From positions 496,001 to 560,000 of the forward strand of contig NW_024104552.1 of the NCBI RefSeq assembly GCF_003945595.2: 64,000 bases of DNA, in the 5' to 3' direction. This DNA comes from Pipra filicauda. Lineage: Eukaryota; Chordata; Aves; Passeriformes; Pipridae. The position numbers were made by a program, and so were the translations under genes. Below are positions 51,601-62,188 of the stretch, piece by piece (the stretch's first letter is position 1; each line of letters opens with the position of its first letter). Under the pieces are notes generated by a model. The model saw only the letters and a program-made list of their open reading frames with translations. It made no database searches and had not been told where the DNA came from.

Positions 51601-53009
51601 TCCCAGATATCCCAAGTGAGACTACTCACTACCATTTCTTCTTGAAGGGGCCAATTCACAACCAAGAATACGAGAGAGATGAAGACACAAGGGTGAAATT
51701 ATAATTACACTGCACCTTACACAAGTCTCACTGATTTAAGCTTTAGTTGTTGAGTACTAAGGACATCTGCAATCCAGGCAAAAAAGTCAATCAGCCTCCC
51801 ACAAAAGAATATTTAGGAAAAGGTCCTGCAGTTCTTGAGATCAGCTTGTCACATAACCTTACACAACAAATTACATTAGATGAGGCCATAGCTACTGTTC
51901 TATAGGGATGTGATAAATAAAACAGTACTTCCAGCATAGGTGGATGAAATTTCTCTTGACTAATTTATCATTTTACATGGTAAAAGAATTCATGATGCTT
52001 GAATGGGATCCAGTAGCTATGTTCTGGCTTTGCGCTGGCCAGCTAGTAACATCCATCAAACCAAACAGCTAGCAAAGAGGATTTCTGATTGTAAATGAGA
52101 CCACCATGCAAGTGGTTGATGCAAAAAATACAAGTAGGAAGACCACCATAAATGTTAATAGCTCCAGTATTCTTGACCCTTCTCAAGTTTCAGTGTAGAC
52201 ACAGCATCTTGTAGGAAACTTCTGATTTTCTCTGGCAGTAGGTCATGGGTGCATGTCCCCCTTGACCTGGCATAGGTGTTGGTGAGAAGGAACATGATGG
52301 GTGGCTCTGTGCTTTGGGAGGGAGGTGGATAAATTCCACTTGTTTTGGTTGATGTCATGTTTCCAGTGGAGGAACTACCCCACAAGCAGTCTGGACAGCA
52401 ATGTTTCCGTCTTTTTCCCAAAACCCTTAACAGTAAGCCAACTACTATCCCTACTATTCTTGTATCACTCCGGAGTACTTGGGCCTCACACTCCCTCAAT
52501 TCTCTGAAATTTTGCAGTATTTTAACTCACCTGGTTTCAAGGGAGCTACTTCTAAGCAAATCAACAGAGAATCTGTTGTTGTGCTAGGAAGTCTCTCAAA
52601 GGATTTACTGTGCTGTAAGCAACCACTCTACTTTCTGTTTACCTTGCAGGTAATAACAAACATATTCCGTGGAGAGTCAAAATAGAGAAGAAACATACGA
52701 GTCAAGTCACTAAAAGAAAATTAAGGCTTACTTTTCCCTGTAAACATGTAATGCATTAATAGATTAATTTCCCATTAGACAAATGACGTAGCATGCTACG
52801 GAAGATGAACTGCATATCAGATGCAGTAAAACTCTAATCACAATTAAAATAGCCGAGTAAACATTAACTGAATCAGAACCAAGCTGCACTAGGGAAGCTC
52901 TTCACCATGGTGCTATGTTTGAAGTATAGTTTATATGCCAGGGCTTACTGACTGCATTAAAGTTACCCTGGTTACTGAGGACTCCCATTCAATCACCTGA
53001 AATTTGTTG
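48646..53009. other. intergenic DNA downstream of MCM9
   Basis: It holds the tandem duplication at 48.75 kb and a 114-codon minus-strand frame (52155-52499) discussed separately. No known gene recognised. Confidence 0.5.
48753..48796. repeat. ~21-bp tandem duplication
   Basis: ACTGGTTTTGTAAGATGTTT is repeated twice in direct succession, next to the CR1 copy ending at 48645. Confidence 0.85.
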
Positions 53010-53729
53010 TCTCTGCAGTGGAGAACTGTGTGTTTATTACAGAGTTGGGTTTTGATAAAATGACCCAGAATACAAACACAGATATCTGAACCAGTGTATT
53101 TAAAATTGAAATTAAAAAACAGAAACAAATATCTCTCGATCCATGTCTTCAACATTAGACATGTGACAAGGAGTACAGTAATCAAAGATGCAGCAAAATT
53201 GTCATGATCATGATAACATGGAAATACTTACCATAGCATGATGATAAATGACAATATTGGTAACTATGTTGAGACAAATAGTTGAACAAAATATAATTAC
53301 ATAGCTTTAGCATCATCATTTTTCTAAAGCAGCATAGTCATTTGGAAGGACAATCTGAATCATGTGTAATTCTAACTGTTACATGAAATAAAGGATAAAG
53401 TCAATCAAGCCTGCTCTTCTGCAAGATAATTCACTCTGGATACATGAACATAACCATATAAATCTTCAGGTTTCATCAGGTCAATCAGAACAGTCAACTA
53501 GGATAAATAGTCTTGGGAAGAGTTTAGAAAACTAAAAGCCACATCAGGCCTGCAGTACACATGGTCCTTAGCTTATGTAAAGTATATGACCCTTAAAGAA
53601 AGTATGTTCATTGGTGTCAACTCAGGTCCAGGATGAATCTATGAAATAGTTTGAAAACCATGGATACAATTGATAGAAGGATGTAGATTCAGAAGAACTG
53701 CGTGTTAAGTAATCGGGAAGATATACATG
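53010..53729 (-). other. MCM9: probable MCM9 3' untranslated region
   Basis: This stretch runs from the TAA stop to the first AATAAA on the minus strand. It is AT-rich, non-repetitive and has no further frame continuing the protein. The length of about 0.7 kb is inferred from the single polyadenylation hexamer only; a longer 3' UTR cannot be excluded. Confidence 0.45.
53033..53038 (-). terminator. candidate polyadenylation signal AATAAA for MCM9
   Basis: The plus strand reads TTTATT, giving AATAAA on the minus strand about 690 bases after the MCM9 stop. It is the first canonical hexamer I see in sense orientation downstream of the stop. Cleavage would then fall near 53010-53020. The downstream minus-strand sequence is only moderately GU-rich, so support is modest. 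Confidence 0.4.
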
Positions 53730-55260
53730 TTACGAGCTTGGATTTTTCCTAACCTCTTCATCCCAATCAAAATCTAATGTAGCATCATCTAGCTCTGCTA
53801 TTGAGAAGAGAGATTTCTGTGTTATCACACTGGTTTTACCAGCATTTCCCAACACAAAACTCTTCCTTCTGCTAGGATTGCTCACGTGCACCTTCAGTGA
53901 GGTACTATGACTTTCCTTGTTAGTGTCAGTCCTAATGGCAGGTGAGGTTTCTGATTTTGACTCAGGACGTGACACAAAGGAGAAAGTTGACAGTTTGGCT
54001 AATGTGCTGGAGCGCACCTTCCCTGTGCTTGGGTCACCAAGTTTCTCCTCTCCTTCCCTTTTCTTCTCAGGAGGTGGATGTGACGCAGCATCAAAACTGA
54101 CATCAGAGCATATTGTTGCACTTCCTCCGATTTCTTTCCCTAAGGCCTGACTCTCCTGCTCTTCTTTCTCTTTATTTTCAATTGACTGTTTTTCCAAACT
54201 ACATTTTCCTAAGCGAGTCAATGTCATCTTGCCTTCCTCGGGGGGGCAGCATGCTTCTGGCACCTGCTCTCCCCGGAGCTGCTCCCCCGGCTTAAAAATA
54301 GTTTCACTGTGAAAAAGAGAAACTTCTTCATTTTTCTTCTCTGAAGAATGATCAAGTTTTGTCCTTGGTCTGAAAGAAAATTTAGCCAGTTTAGCAGCTG
54401 GGGGACTTTCACTGTCGAAGATTTCTGGTTCATGGGAACTTACATTTGTTTCCTTCACTACTTGACGTTTACTTTGTTTTCTCAGGGAAATTGTTGCACT
54501 TTTTGCTGCTACAGATATACTGTTCTCTTCTTCCCCTAGCACAGAATCTGCATCACTTGAAAGATTTGACAGGCCAGAGGCAGGTAATACTGAATGAAGA
54601 GCCTTTGCCTCAGGGTCCTGTGTACTTGTAAAGAACCCACGTGATTTCTCCGTGTGCAGCCTCTGCCACCTTTTAGAAGCATGTTGTGTAATAACTGAAT
54701 CCTGTACACTAGCACTTGGTGATGCTGGGTCTGGAATATGAGCTTCTGAAGAAGAACAGTTGTGTTCTTCAGTCCTTTTCCTGCTTAACTTGGAAACTTT
54801 GTCCTGTTTCAAAGGAGCGTGCAGATCCACAGCTGTTAGTGACTCTCGTATTCCATTTCCCTTCATAGGTACTGAAGCAGATCTTTCTTCAGAACAGGAT
54901 GTTTTACACGGGGTTTTTGAAGCCAAGTTATTTGGAGATATCTTGGGCACTGGAGACTTCTTCTGAGAAGTTTCTTCAGCATCAACTCTGCGCTCTTCCA
55001 GGCTGTCAAACCATGCCAGGCTGTTGGTATTTTTGTTATTACCATGTGCTTGGTTGCACAAGGTTTCTGGATGAATATCCCTGTCACAGCTGCCTTCAGG
55101 CAAAGGCGGCTGTGACTCAGAGTTATCCTCTTGTTGCTCTGAAGGTTCTGACTGAGACCTTTGCTTTGACTGTCCAAACACATCCCCGTTCAAGCATCTT
55201 GTGGTAGCACTGAAATTTGTCTCTTCAGGCTGCAGCTGGGATGAATTTTCCACTTGCAAT
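53730..55260 (-). CDS. MCM9: MCM9 terminal coding exon (disordered C-terminal tail)
   Basis: A single 1531-base exon encoding the last 509 residues and the TAA stop (53732-53730). The acceptor is CACTTTATAG (AG at 55262-55261). Open frame upstream of it is intron and not coding. The tail is Ser/Glu/Lys-rich and predicted disordered by composition, with no catalytic domain. It is identified as MCM9 by three short islands shared with the human protein as I recall it: SLAWFDSLEE (about 55.02 kb), AKLAKFSF (54395-54372) with a related KLSTFSF (53996-53976), and the extreme C terminus RRKSFVLG...SLFSIAELDD...DFDWDEEVRK (about 53.88-53.73 kb). Basic patches such as SRKR and SRRK could serve as nuclear-localisation signals. 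About eight SQ/TQ dipeptides are present, the kind of site ATM/ATR kinases use. The family's C-terminal region is known to be needed for repair-focus formation. The frame is intact throughout. It is the only long ORF in the window with protein-like conservation. Confidence 0.96.
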
Positions 55261-56344
55261 CTATAAAGTGAAAAAAAAAAGGCCATAGTAAATTATTTTT
55301 CTTTCTTTTTCTTTCTTCATTGCATTATTGATACTTAATAGATATGACTGTTGGAAAGCTACAAATAACATAGGTCACAAAGGTATAGTGCTAAGTTTCA
55401 CATACAGTTACAAAAGCTGGTGTTGCAGTCTGTGATCTTTCAGCACCTTTGACAGTAATTGGTAGAATTTACTGTCCCTAATTGATAGATGGACAGAGGA
55501 AGTAACCACCTAAACTGCATTTCCTTGGTAAACCAAACAGAAAAAAATAAAAACTAAACAAACAGCTTTGCACTACTTACAACCATTGCTAAAGTCCCTC
55601 AGGATTTTACATATTCTGTAAATCTATCTTCTAGAACAGGAACCTAATTAAATTTATCCTGAACCAGACAAAGCCTCAAACAAGTTATTGGAATGGAAAA
55701 TCTAGGTATTACTTGGAACAGTGGTTGTTGTTGTTGGATTTCTCTCATAATCTCTATGTACACAACATGTCAAAAACTCCATATGATAGAGTGAAAGCAT
55801 CTCAGATCACTTATAACACCTAATTATGACTGTCTGTGGCTATCAGTATTCTCATGGCCCTCCAAAACAACAGAGGTGCTAGAATGAGGGTTCCCTCCAA
55901 TCTCATTATAGCTGATATTCTGTCTATTGTACTTAAACATATAATTTCAAAGGGAGACAGTATTCTGGTTTTTTGGTAAATAGTGATACAAACCATGAGT
56001 GAAAAGCAGCCACAGTCCACCCCAAAAGTAAATACATTTCTGTGAGAGAAATGATACTTATGCATTATAAACAGTTTCTCTGCTATATGAGAGAGAAAAC
56101 ATTACATTGACAAGTATGTTTTAGAGTAATTATCATAACTGTTTACTAACATGTTTATTCTTAAATTTTTTATGGGATATAGACTATGACTCGTCATGAA
56201 GGGATGAGAGATATATGTTTGTTTTATTGAAATATAGCTTAGGGGGAATGCATGGAACAAGTCTTCCAGTACAGAATAGGTTGTTTTAAAGAGGATATTA
56301 TTTTAGTATTCCCTAAGCTGCTTAAGGGACAGAAGAAGAAATCA

Positions 56345-56572
56345 GCTTAATTTGCAGCATAGGGGGTTCAATGAGATACTGGGAAAACCTTTACGAGCAT
56401 TGGGTGGAGCAATCATGGAATAGACTATACAGTGGCAATGGAAAATCCTCATCATTAGAAGGGCTTCAGAATAGATAACATGAGCCCCTGCCAGGAAGGT
56501 CAAATGCAGACCTGATCCTGTCTTTGTATTTGATCTCCCATCCCATCCTACATTTCTATGATCCCTTGTGAA
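56345..56572 (+). mobile_element. ancient CR1-like LINE 3' fragment
   Basis: The stretch runs from a region reading GTGGCAATGGAAAATCCTC through GACCTGATCCTGTC to CCTACATTTCTATGATCCC. This matches the 3' UTR layout of old amniote CR1 elements, which end in TTTCTATGATTC-like octamers. It is heavily diverged, sense on the plus strand, and sits antisense to MCM9 within an intron. Confidence 0.6.
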
Positions 56573-56740
56573 CACCTCTGTTTTAAAACTAGTTTTTGTC
56601 TGTCTTTGGAATATATCCTACTTTCATCTGCTTTTGTTGACTCCGTGGTTATTTAACATATCATTACTATGACTTACAAAATAAGTCTCAAAAGTAGTTA
56701 AAAGAAAAGTGAATTCTCCTAGCTGTTTCCATTAAATTCA

Positions 56741-56800
56741 ACAACATTAATCTTTTATCTTCCTTTAACAACATTAGTCTTTTATCTTCCTTTAACAACA
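56741..56800. repeat. 27-bp tandem duplication in MCM9 intron
   Basis: The unit ACAACATTAATCTTTTATCT plus TCCTTTA occurs at 56741-56767 and again at 56768-56794 with one A-to-G change, then starts a third time (ACAACA). It is a local slippage-type duplication. Confidence 0.85.
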
Positions 56801-57470
56801 AGAAAGTACAAGTTTCTTTAGAGCCTAATCTCATTCCAGGAAACAAGTGTTATTTTTTTGTATTTTATTTCCTTCCAATCCTTGTGTTTTTCTCTCAGCC
56901 TCAGTACATTAATAGCTTTCTATTAAAAATGACAAATAGACTTTCCAAAGATTACTGCAGTGAGCTGAAAGCTAGAGATGAGACAGTGAAAATTCCAGCA
57001 TGTCAAAAAAGAAAAATCACTCGAAAGAACAGAATTTTGATCCAGGCTTACATTTTTCCTTAGCAGAAAGGGAAGGATCCCAACAAGCCCAACACAAAAG
57101 AAGGCTTAAAAAATCATGAAGCAGATCTGCTGCAAGCAACAAAAGGTTATATAAAATTATTTGATCAGCTACAGAATCTGGCATTTGGCTCTAAGAAGCT
57201 CTGCTGAAATTTATCCGAGCATAGCATTGAGATATGAGTTGAGAACTGATTAAAATGCTCTTAAAATATTTGTAAATTCCATAACCCAGAGAGAGAAATG
57301 ATCTTGTGATGATCTCAAAGTGCTACTTCAAAACAATCTCTCTGATTATCCATGTCCTCTAAAGAACAAGTCCCTTCCCAATGCCAGACCCTATTTTTAG
57401 ACTCTCTCCAAATATTATTGTGAAACAACTTCTTTTTCACTTCTGAATTAGTTTGTTGCTTTGTATAGAC

Positions 57471-57616
57471 CTGTCAAGTCTTTGTAGCTCTTTGTGCAGA
57501 AGATCTTGCAGCTCCAGCCGTTCCAATATGAGTTCACACTGTGTTCGGTACTGCGCCATTGGATTTTCGGGAAATGAGGTGTGTAAGGCATTGATGCCTC
57601 CAAGAAGTGCACCCCC
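57471..57616 (-). CDS. MCM9: MCM9 internal coding exon (MCM9-specific helical linker)
   Basis: A 146-base exon beginning GGG GGT (Gly-Gly) and encoding [39 protein letters not shown] and [10 protein letters not shown]. Vertebrate MCM9 has the same GGALLGG(V/I)[11 protein letters not shown] signature here, followed by a charged helix, probably amphipathic, that leaves the helicase core. The acceptor is strong: a T/C-rich tract followed by GACATAG (AG at 57618-57617). The donor is GACAG|GTCTAT (GT at 57470-57469), which keeps only GT of the usual intron consensus. The chosen end is supported because AG plus the first A of the last exon restores Arg and continues RLQ, matching the ERLQ junction of mammalian MCM9. 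Reading through the donor adds 11 codons and then a stop. Confidence 0.94.
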
Positions 57617-60600
57617 CTATGTCAACAAAGAGATTGGAGAAAAAAAATAGTAGGAAACTACTTTTATTATTCAGCACCAAATTAACACAGTGGAGATCAT
57701 TTTATCCAAAATTCTCCCCTAGATATTTTAAAGCTTAAGGTAAAAATATTTATTAATTGTATCCACATAAATAATCCCATTAGGTCTGCTCACATAGGCA
57801 AAGTTGCTCATACACATAAAGCAATTACATGATCAAGCCTGCAGTTTACTCGTCCTGGTTTATTTTTATTGATACAAAGAATGGGAAGTCCACCTAAGGC
57901 TTGAGAACATCATGACTGAAAATGAAAATGACAGTTATAAAAGTTTTCCAAATACCTGGTAAAAATTCTGCCCATGTGAGGAACTTTTATAACAGAAGTA
58001 GTTCTGACTACTAGAAGTTTTCATTAGCTTTGCCTAATTCCTTAAAGGGAAAGACTTGGGTATTAAGGTTTACCAACACAGGGTGACTTGTCTGGCAGAA
58101 ATATTTCTGAGTAGTTCTTTAAGAGTAACTATTTGGGAGTAATTCCAGTGACTTGTAAGTGATTTTAACCTGGGACAATTTTGCTGTGCCTTGTAAAAAT
58201 TAAATAATTTTTATTTGGAGCAGAGCATCTTGCACAGTGATTTGTTCCACAACAAATAATCTAGAATAGCTCTGTAGTTAATTGCCCTTTGGGAAAAAAC
58301 ACCTCACACCACAAACCCTCTATTTTGCCACAAATTAGTTAGTGTTTACCACTCCTGTCTAATCTATAAAATTCAGTACAAGTAATGAACAAGATATGTA
58401 TCAAGTACCATGAGAGCAATAGCACAAGTCGGTAGAGTCTCCAGATACAGAAATTGCTGCATATGGTATCACATGTACCATACATTTTCAACTGTGGCAA
58501 TTTATGGTTCTCTCGTTTTGAAAAGTTTAAATTTTATATTAAAAAAATTACATGGAAAAACATAATTCTGTTGGCTAATTAAAGCCCTCTAACACTGCAC
58601 ACTGCTAAAAATAAGGCCATTCATGCAACCTTTAATGTATCTCACTGAAGTTACCACTTGGGGTTGTTTTTCTGCATATCACTTCAGGCACATGATGGAT
58701 CTGTTCCACACAGAAGCACAAGTCTGTAGTCTCTGCAGTATTTGCTTCGGGAACTGGAAAGTTCACAGGTAATGAGGTGGGGACTCAGTGTCTTGGTTAG
58801 AACAGTTAAAAGCAGCCAAGGAGAACCAGATTCCACGTCTGACACTAAGTTCTAGTTCTTGTGACTCAGAATGAGCCAGTTAAGAAAAGGTTTTGAAAGA
58901 CAATAAATCTGTAAGTGGGATCCTGATGTGGTGTGTGCACAGAAGGAAATTGCAGAAAACAGAAAATATGCTCAAACACTCAGAGTGTTACTACTCTGAA
59001 ACCCCAAACATCTCTCATGGGGTATGTTCCAGCAGACAATTTCTTCTCATTGTGCATAATTCAGCCTCACATCATAGAACAGGAGTAGTACCATCCCATC
59101 ACTTCACAAGGACTGTGTGAAGATACGTGAACTGGTATTTCTGAAATATTTAAGTACACTGGAAATGAATTCCACAGAAAAATATGTGAAGAAATTGAGA
59201 ATACTGACTTTAGAACAGCAGGCAATAAAGAAAATATTGAGCAAAACATTAACAAAAGATAGTTCCTTTTGGCCTGATTACTGTCAGCCTGTGACCTAAA
59301 GATCCAGTGGAAAAAAATTAGATATATGGCCATGGGGTACAATAATGTCTTGTCCTCACTGACTTTTCAGTGCTGTACTCGGCCATCACAATGAGCTTCT
59401 TTTAAATAGTCTGTGTATTTGTGTGTGAAGTTCTAAGTGAATTTAAAATATCTGTGAGGTTTCATTCCTGTGCTGGTGCTCATGTCTCTGAGATATCTGC
59501 CCCTCTGAGATTCTGATATATCATTTTGAGTAGAGGAAGGTAACCATATGACAAAATCACATGCTGAGGGCAGAGGATCTAGAACAGAGAAAGAAAAAAA
59601 AGAAAGTGTTACAGAGAAAGTTAGCAGAAAGGAAGGGCGTAAAATGCCCAGGAATGGGAAAATCCAATATAAAAAGGAATAAAAGAAGAGTGATTGTAAA
59701 GGGAATAAAACAAGGATGGAAACATGACCAAGAGAAGGAGGGAGACAGTATTAACAAGAGGAAATGAGACAAAGAAGAGATCAAGTGGGGGAATTGAAAT
59801 ATGTTGACAAAGTAGGAAGAGAAATATAAGGGTGAATTCGAGGACAAAATGAACAAAAAACCACAATGAACTAGGTTGGTGAAGAAAATTTTATAGTCTT
59901 CCTTCCCAAGAGGGCTCACAAGAAATATCTGAACACTCGCAGGAGAACTGTAAACTTTAAATTTATACTGGTAAGAATATGACTTATTGTAGAAGTTCCA
60001 AAGACAGTGTTGAAGATGGAGTTTGCTGAGGTAAAAGGTGGTAGCTAGTCCTTCAAGAAGGATACTCGTATTTCCCCATTTACAACCTCATTCTACAGAC
60101 TGACAATTAGGTTGGAAACAGAGGATGTATCTATACAAAATGTTGTGGGTTTTTTTTTTCTAGAGAAGAAATCCATTTCTGAAAATAAACTTTTGCATGC
60201 TACTTCTATCTTTTTTTACTAAAACAAAGAAATCTCTTCCATCAAAAAAGAAACAGTTTCAGTGAATCATTTATACTTTCCAGGAGGAAAGTAAAATTTG
60301 AACTTAAATAGCAGAGCACAAATTTGCAGATTCCTAGCAAAAATGAACACATTTGTCTACTTGTTCATAAGAAGTGAAGAGTGGAACAAATACAGTGAGC
60401 ACACCAACTACTCCCAGGTAGTCTTCTGCAGTCATAATTCAGGCAAATTTCTCACTGACTCTTACTAGACAGATGCTTGTCATGCAAACTGCAGCCCTTG
60501 AGGGCAGTGCTGCAGAAAAATGAAAGAGTGAGCCATAGTTAAAACAATTCTTTTGCTTTTACTCATGCTGATGAGGTAGAGAGACACAGAGATGACATAC

Positions 60601-62105
60601 TATTATATGCATACATTTCACTTTTTGATCTCTTACCAAAAACAAACAAAGAAAATTAGTATTTCAGAGTTCTTATATCCAAAACCGTATTGCTTCGAAA
60701 TCACTGTCCCATCAAATTCCCATCTAGTTAATTACAGGTTTAATTGCAGTTAATGAACACTTATGTGATATCTTCCGCTATTTCAGCAGCTTCACATTTT
60801 AACTTAGATGCAGTGCTGTCATTGAAAAGCTGAGCTCTTCAAAACAGCGCAATAATCTTTTCCTACTTAATAAGGTCAGGCCCTGTAGTATTTTTGAGAT
60901 AAATTCTATTTGCTACATTGTGCAGTAGATTATCTGTGGCACAAATTGCAAGTCTCTCAACCCTCACTGAAAGAACAAGGGAGATCACAAGGGCCTACCT
61001 GCCACATGTGACTTTGTGCACCTATCCTGAAGAGCTTTGTTTCCAAAAAGGAACATATCTACTCCTGCAAAGGTCTTTCAGGTCCATTGAGCTAATGGGT
61101 GCTATATAAAACTTTGAATATATTCATATCAACCCATACAGAAACATAGGAAATGCCATTTTGGATCAGATCAGTCAGCTGTGCAGTGGAGTACACCATC
61201 TCTGACAGAGCCAAACCCAAATATTTCAGACGTGCTAAAAGCTCCTACGCATAAAACTTTGGGTAATCTGCTTATGGTAATTTTTTTCCTACTCCAAAGC
61301 ATGAAGGTTTATTTCTCTTAAAAATATTCTATCTGAAGTAATAATGCCTATATTATTTTCTACATTTCTACTAAAAAAAAAAACCCTTCTATCAGATTCA
61401 CATTTCCTTTATTAATTCCAAGTGTGCTGCCTTTTCAACATCCTAACAATGTTACAGTAAACTAAAATCTAGCTTTCCACATTTATTTAATGGCTTTTTA
61501 CATGGAAGTATTACATAAATCCACATGATAACTGGAATGCACAATTTTCGGTCCAACCACGTTCGGAATTTGAAGGTTTCTCAGAGTAAAATTAGTCTTC
61601 TACAAGTTCTGAGTTTTACTATTACCACCAACATAGTTCAAAATGATTTAATGGCAAAATAAAGTGTAGGTCTTGGCAAATGTTCGGACTTGTTTAAAAA
61701 AATTATTAGGTTCTCTCATACCTAGTTAATTAGTGACTACATAACATCACGGAGAAAAAACCCATCAGAGGCTATTAAACATGGAATTTATGGCTTAAAA
61801 GCTCTTTAAAATGTAGATTACCAAAACTCAATAGTATGCCAAAACTTCACTTAGACTGCGAAGTCTATAAAAAAAGGTATCAGGCCTTTATTGCTAATCC
61901 AGATTTTTCAGTATAATCTCTGTTTAAGGATTTTAACAATCCAGATGGACTAAAAAAGACTTGTCAAGGTCTCTGATGACCTTCTTTCCATGAGTCTATA
62001 AAACCCTTCCCAAAGAGATGAAGGTATCTGGCACATGTGTACATGAAAAACTAAACCCCTTCAATGGGGTACTGCAGCAATGGCAATGTCTGCAAGAAAC
62101 CTTAC
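57617..62105 (-). other. MCM9 intron
   Basis: A 4.5-kb intron. The 59.56-59.85 kb part is strongly purine-rich (GA/A-rich on the plus strand) and produces long meaningless T/F/S-rich frames on the minus strand. An ancient amniote LINE fragment lies near 61.14-61.31 kb. No conserved extra exon was recognised. Confidence 0.85.
61139..61312. mobile_element. ancient amniote LINE (CR1/L3-like) fragment
   Basis: AGAAACATAGGAAATGCCAT followed by TTTGGATCAGATCAG and a downstream GGGTAATCTGCTTATGG resemble a very old interspersed repeat of birds, crocodiles and turtles, whose consensus reads roughly AACATAGGAA..GCCATACTGGATCAG. It is strongly diverged, so orientation and exact family are uncertain. 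Confidence 0.45.
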
Positions 62106-62188
62106 CTGCATAGAAGATTCCATCACTGACACCACAGTTACTGCATCTTCCAAAGTCACAGTATCTCTAAACATCAACCGGGCGTGAG
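62106..62188 (-). CDS. MCM9: MCM9 internal coding exon (AAA+ lid C-terminal helices)
   Basis: An 83-base exon encoding [20 protein letters not shown] and then SVMESSMQ, the typical end of an MCM AAA+ lid (compare the RLAEAHAR...VT..DA pattern of MCM proteins). It follows the preceding exon directly in frame: the final G there plus CT here gives the Ala of LAEAHAR. The acceptor is TTTTTGATAG (AG at 62190-62189) and the donor is CAG|GTAAG (GT at 62105-62104), a close match to consensus. The exon ends on a complete codon, so the next exon starts in phase 0. The only difference I notice from the human protein as I recall it is conservative (AVTVV for AITVV). There is no frameshift or stop, and the exon size and phase fit the vertebrate gene. 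Confidence 0.95.

Larger units (their letters stand above)
55261..57470 (-). other. MCM9 last intron
   Basis: A 2.2-kb GT-AG intron between the helical-linker exon and the tail exon. It contains an ancient CR1-like fragment near 56.35-56.57 kb and a 27-bp tandem duplication at 56741-56800. I see no additional exon. Confidence 0.85.

Noticed and set aside
55261..55286. ATG-initiated start of the 518-codon frame before the MCM9 tail exon
   Set aside because: The first residues (MAFFFSLY) come from the polypyrimidine tract and acceptor of the intron. The coding part begins after TATAG at 55260.
57305..57345. GTGATGA ... CTGA spacing resembling a C/D-box snoRNA
   Set aside because: There is no terminal stem, D' or C' box, and it lies antisense to MCM9. 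The motif pair is expected by chance.
59557..59919. 120-codon Phe/Ser/Leu-rich minus-strand frame resembling a membrane protein
   Set aside because: It is the translation of a pyrimidine-rich strand within an MCM9 intron. The hydrophobicity comes from composition.
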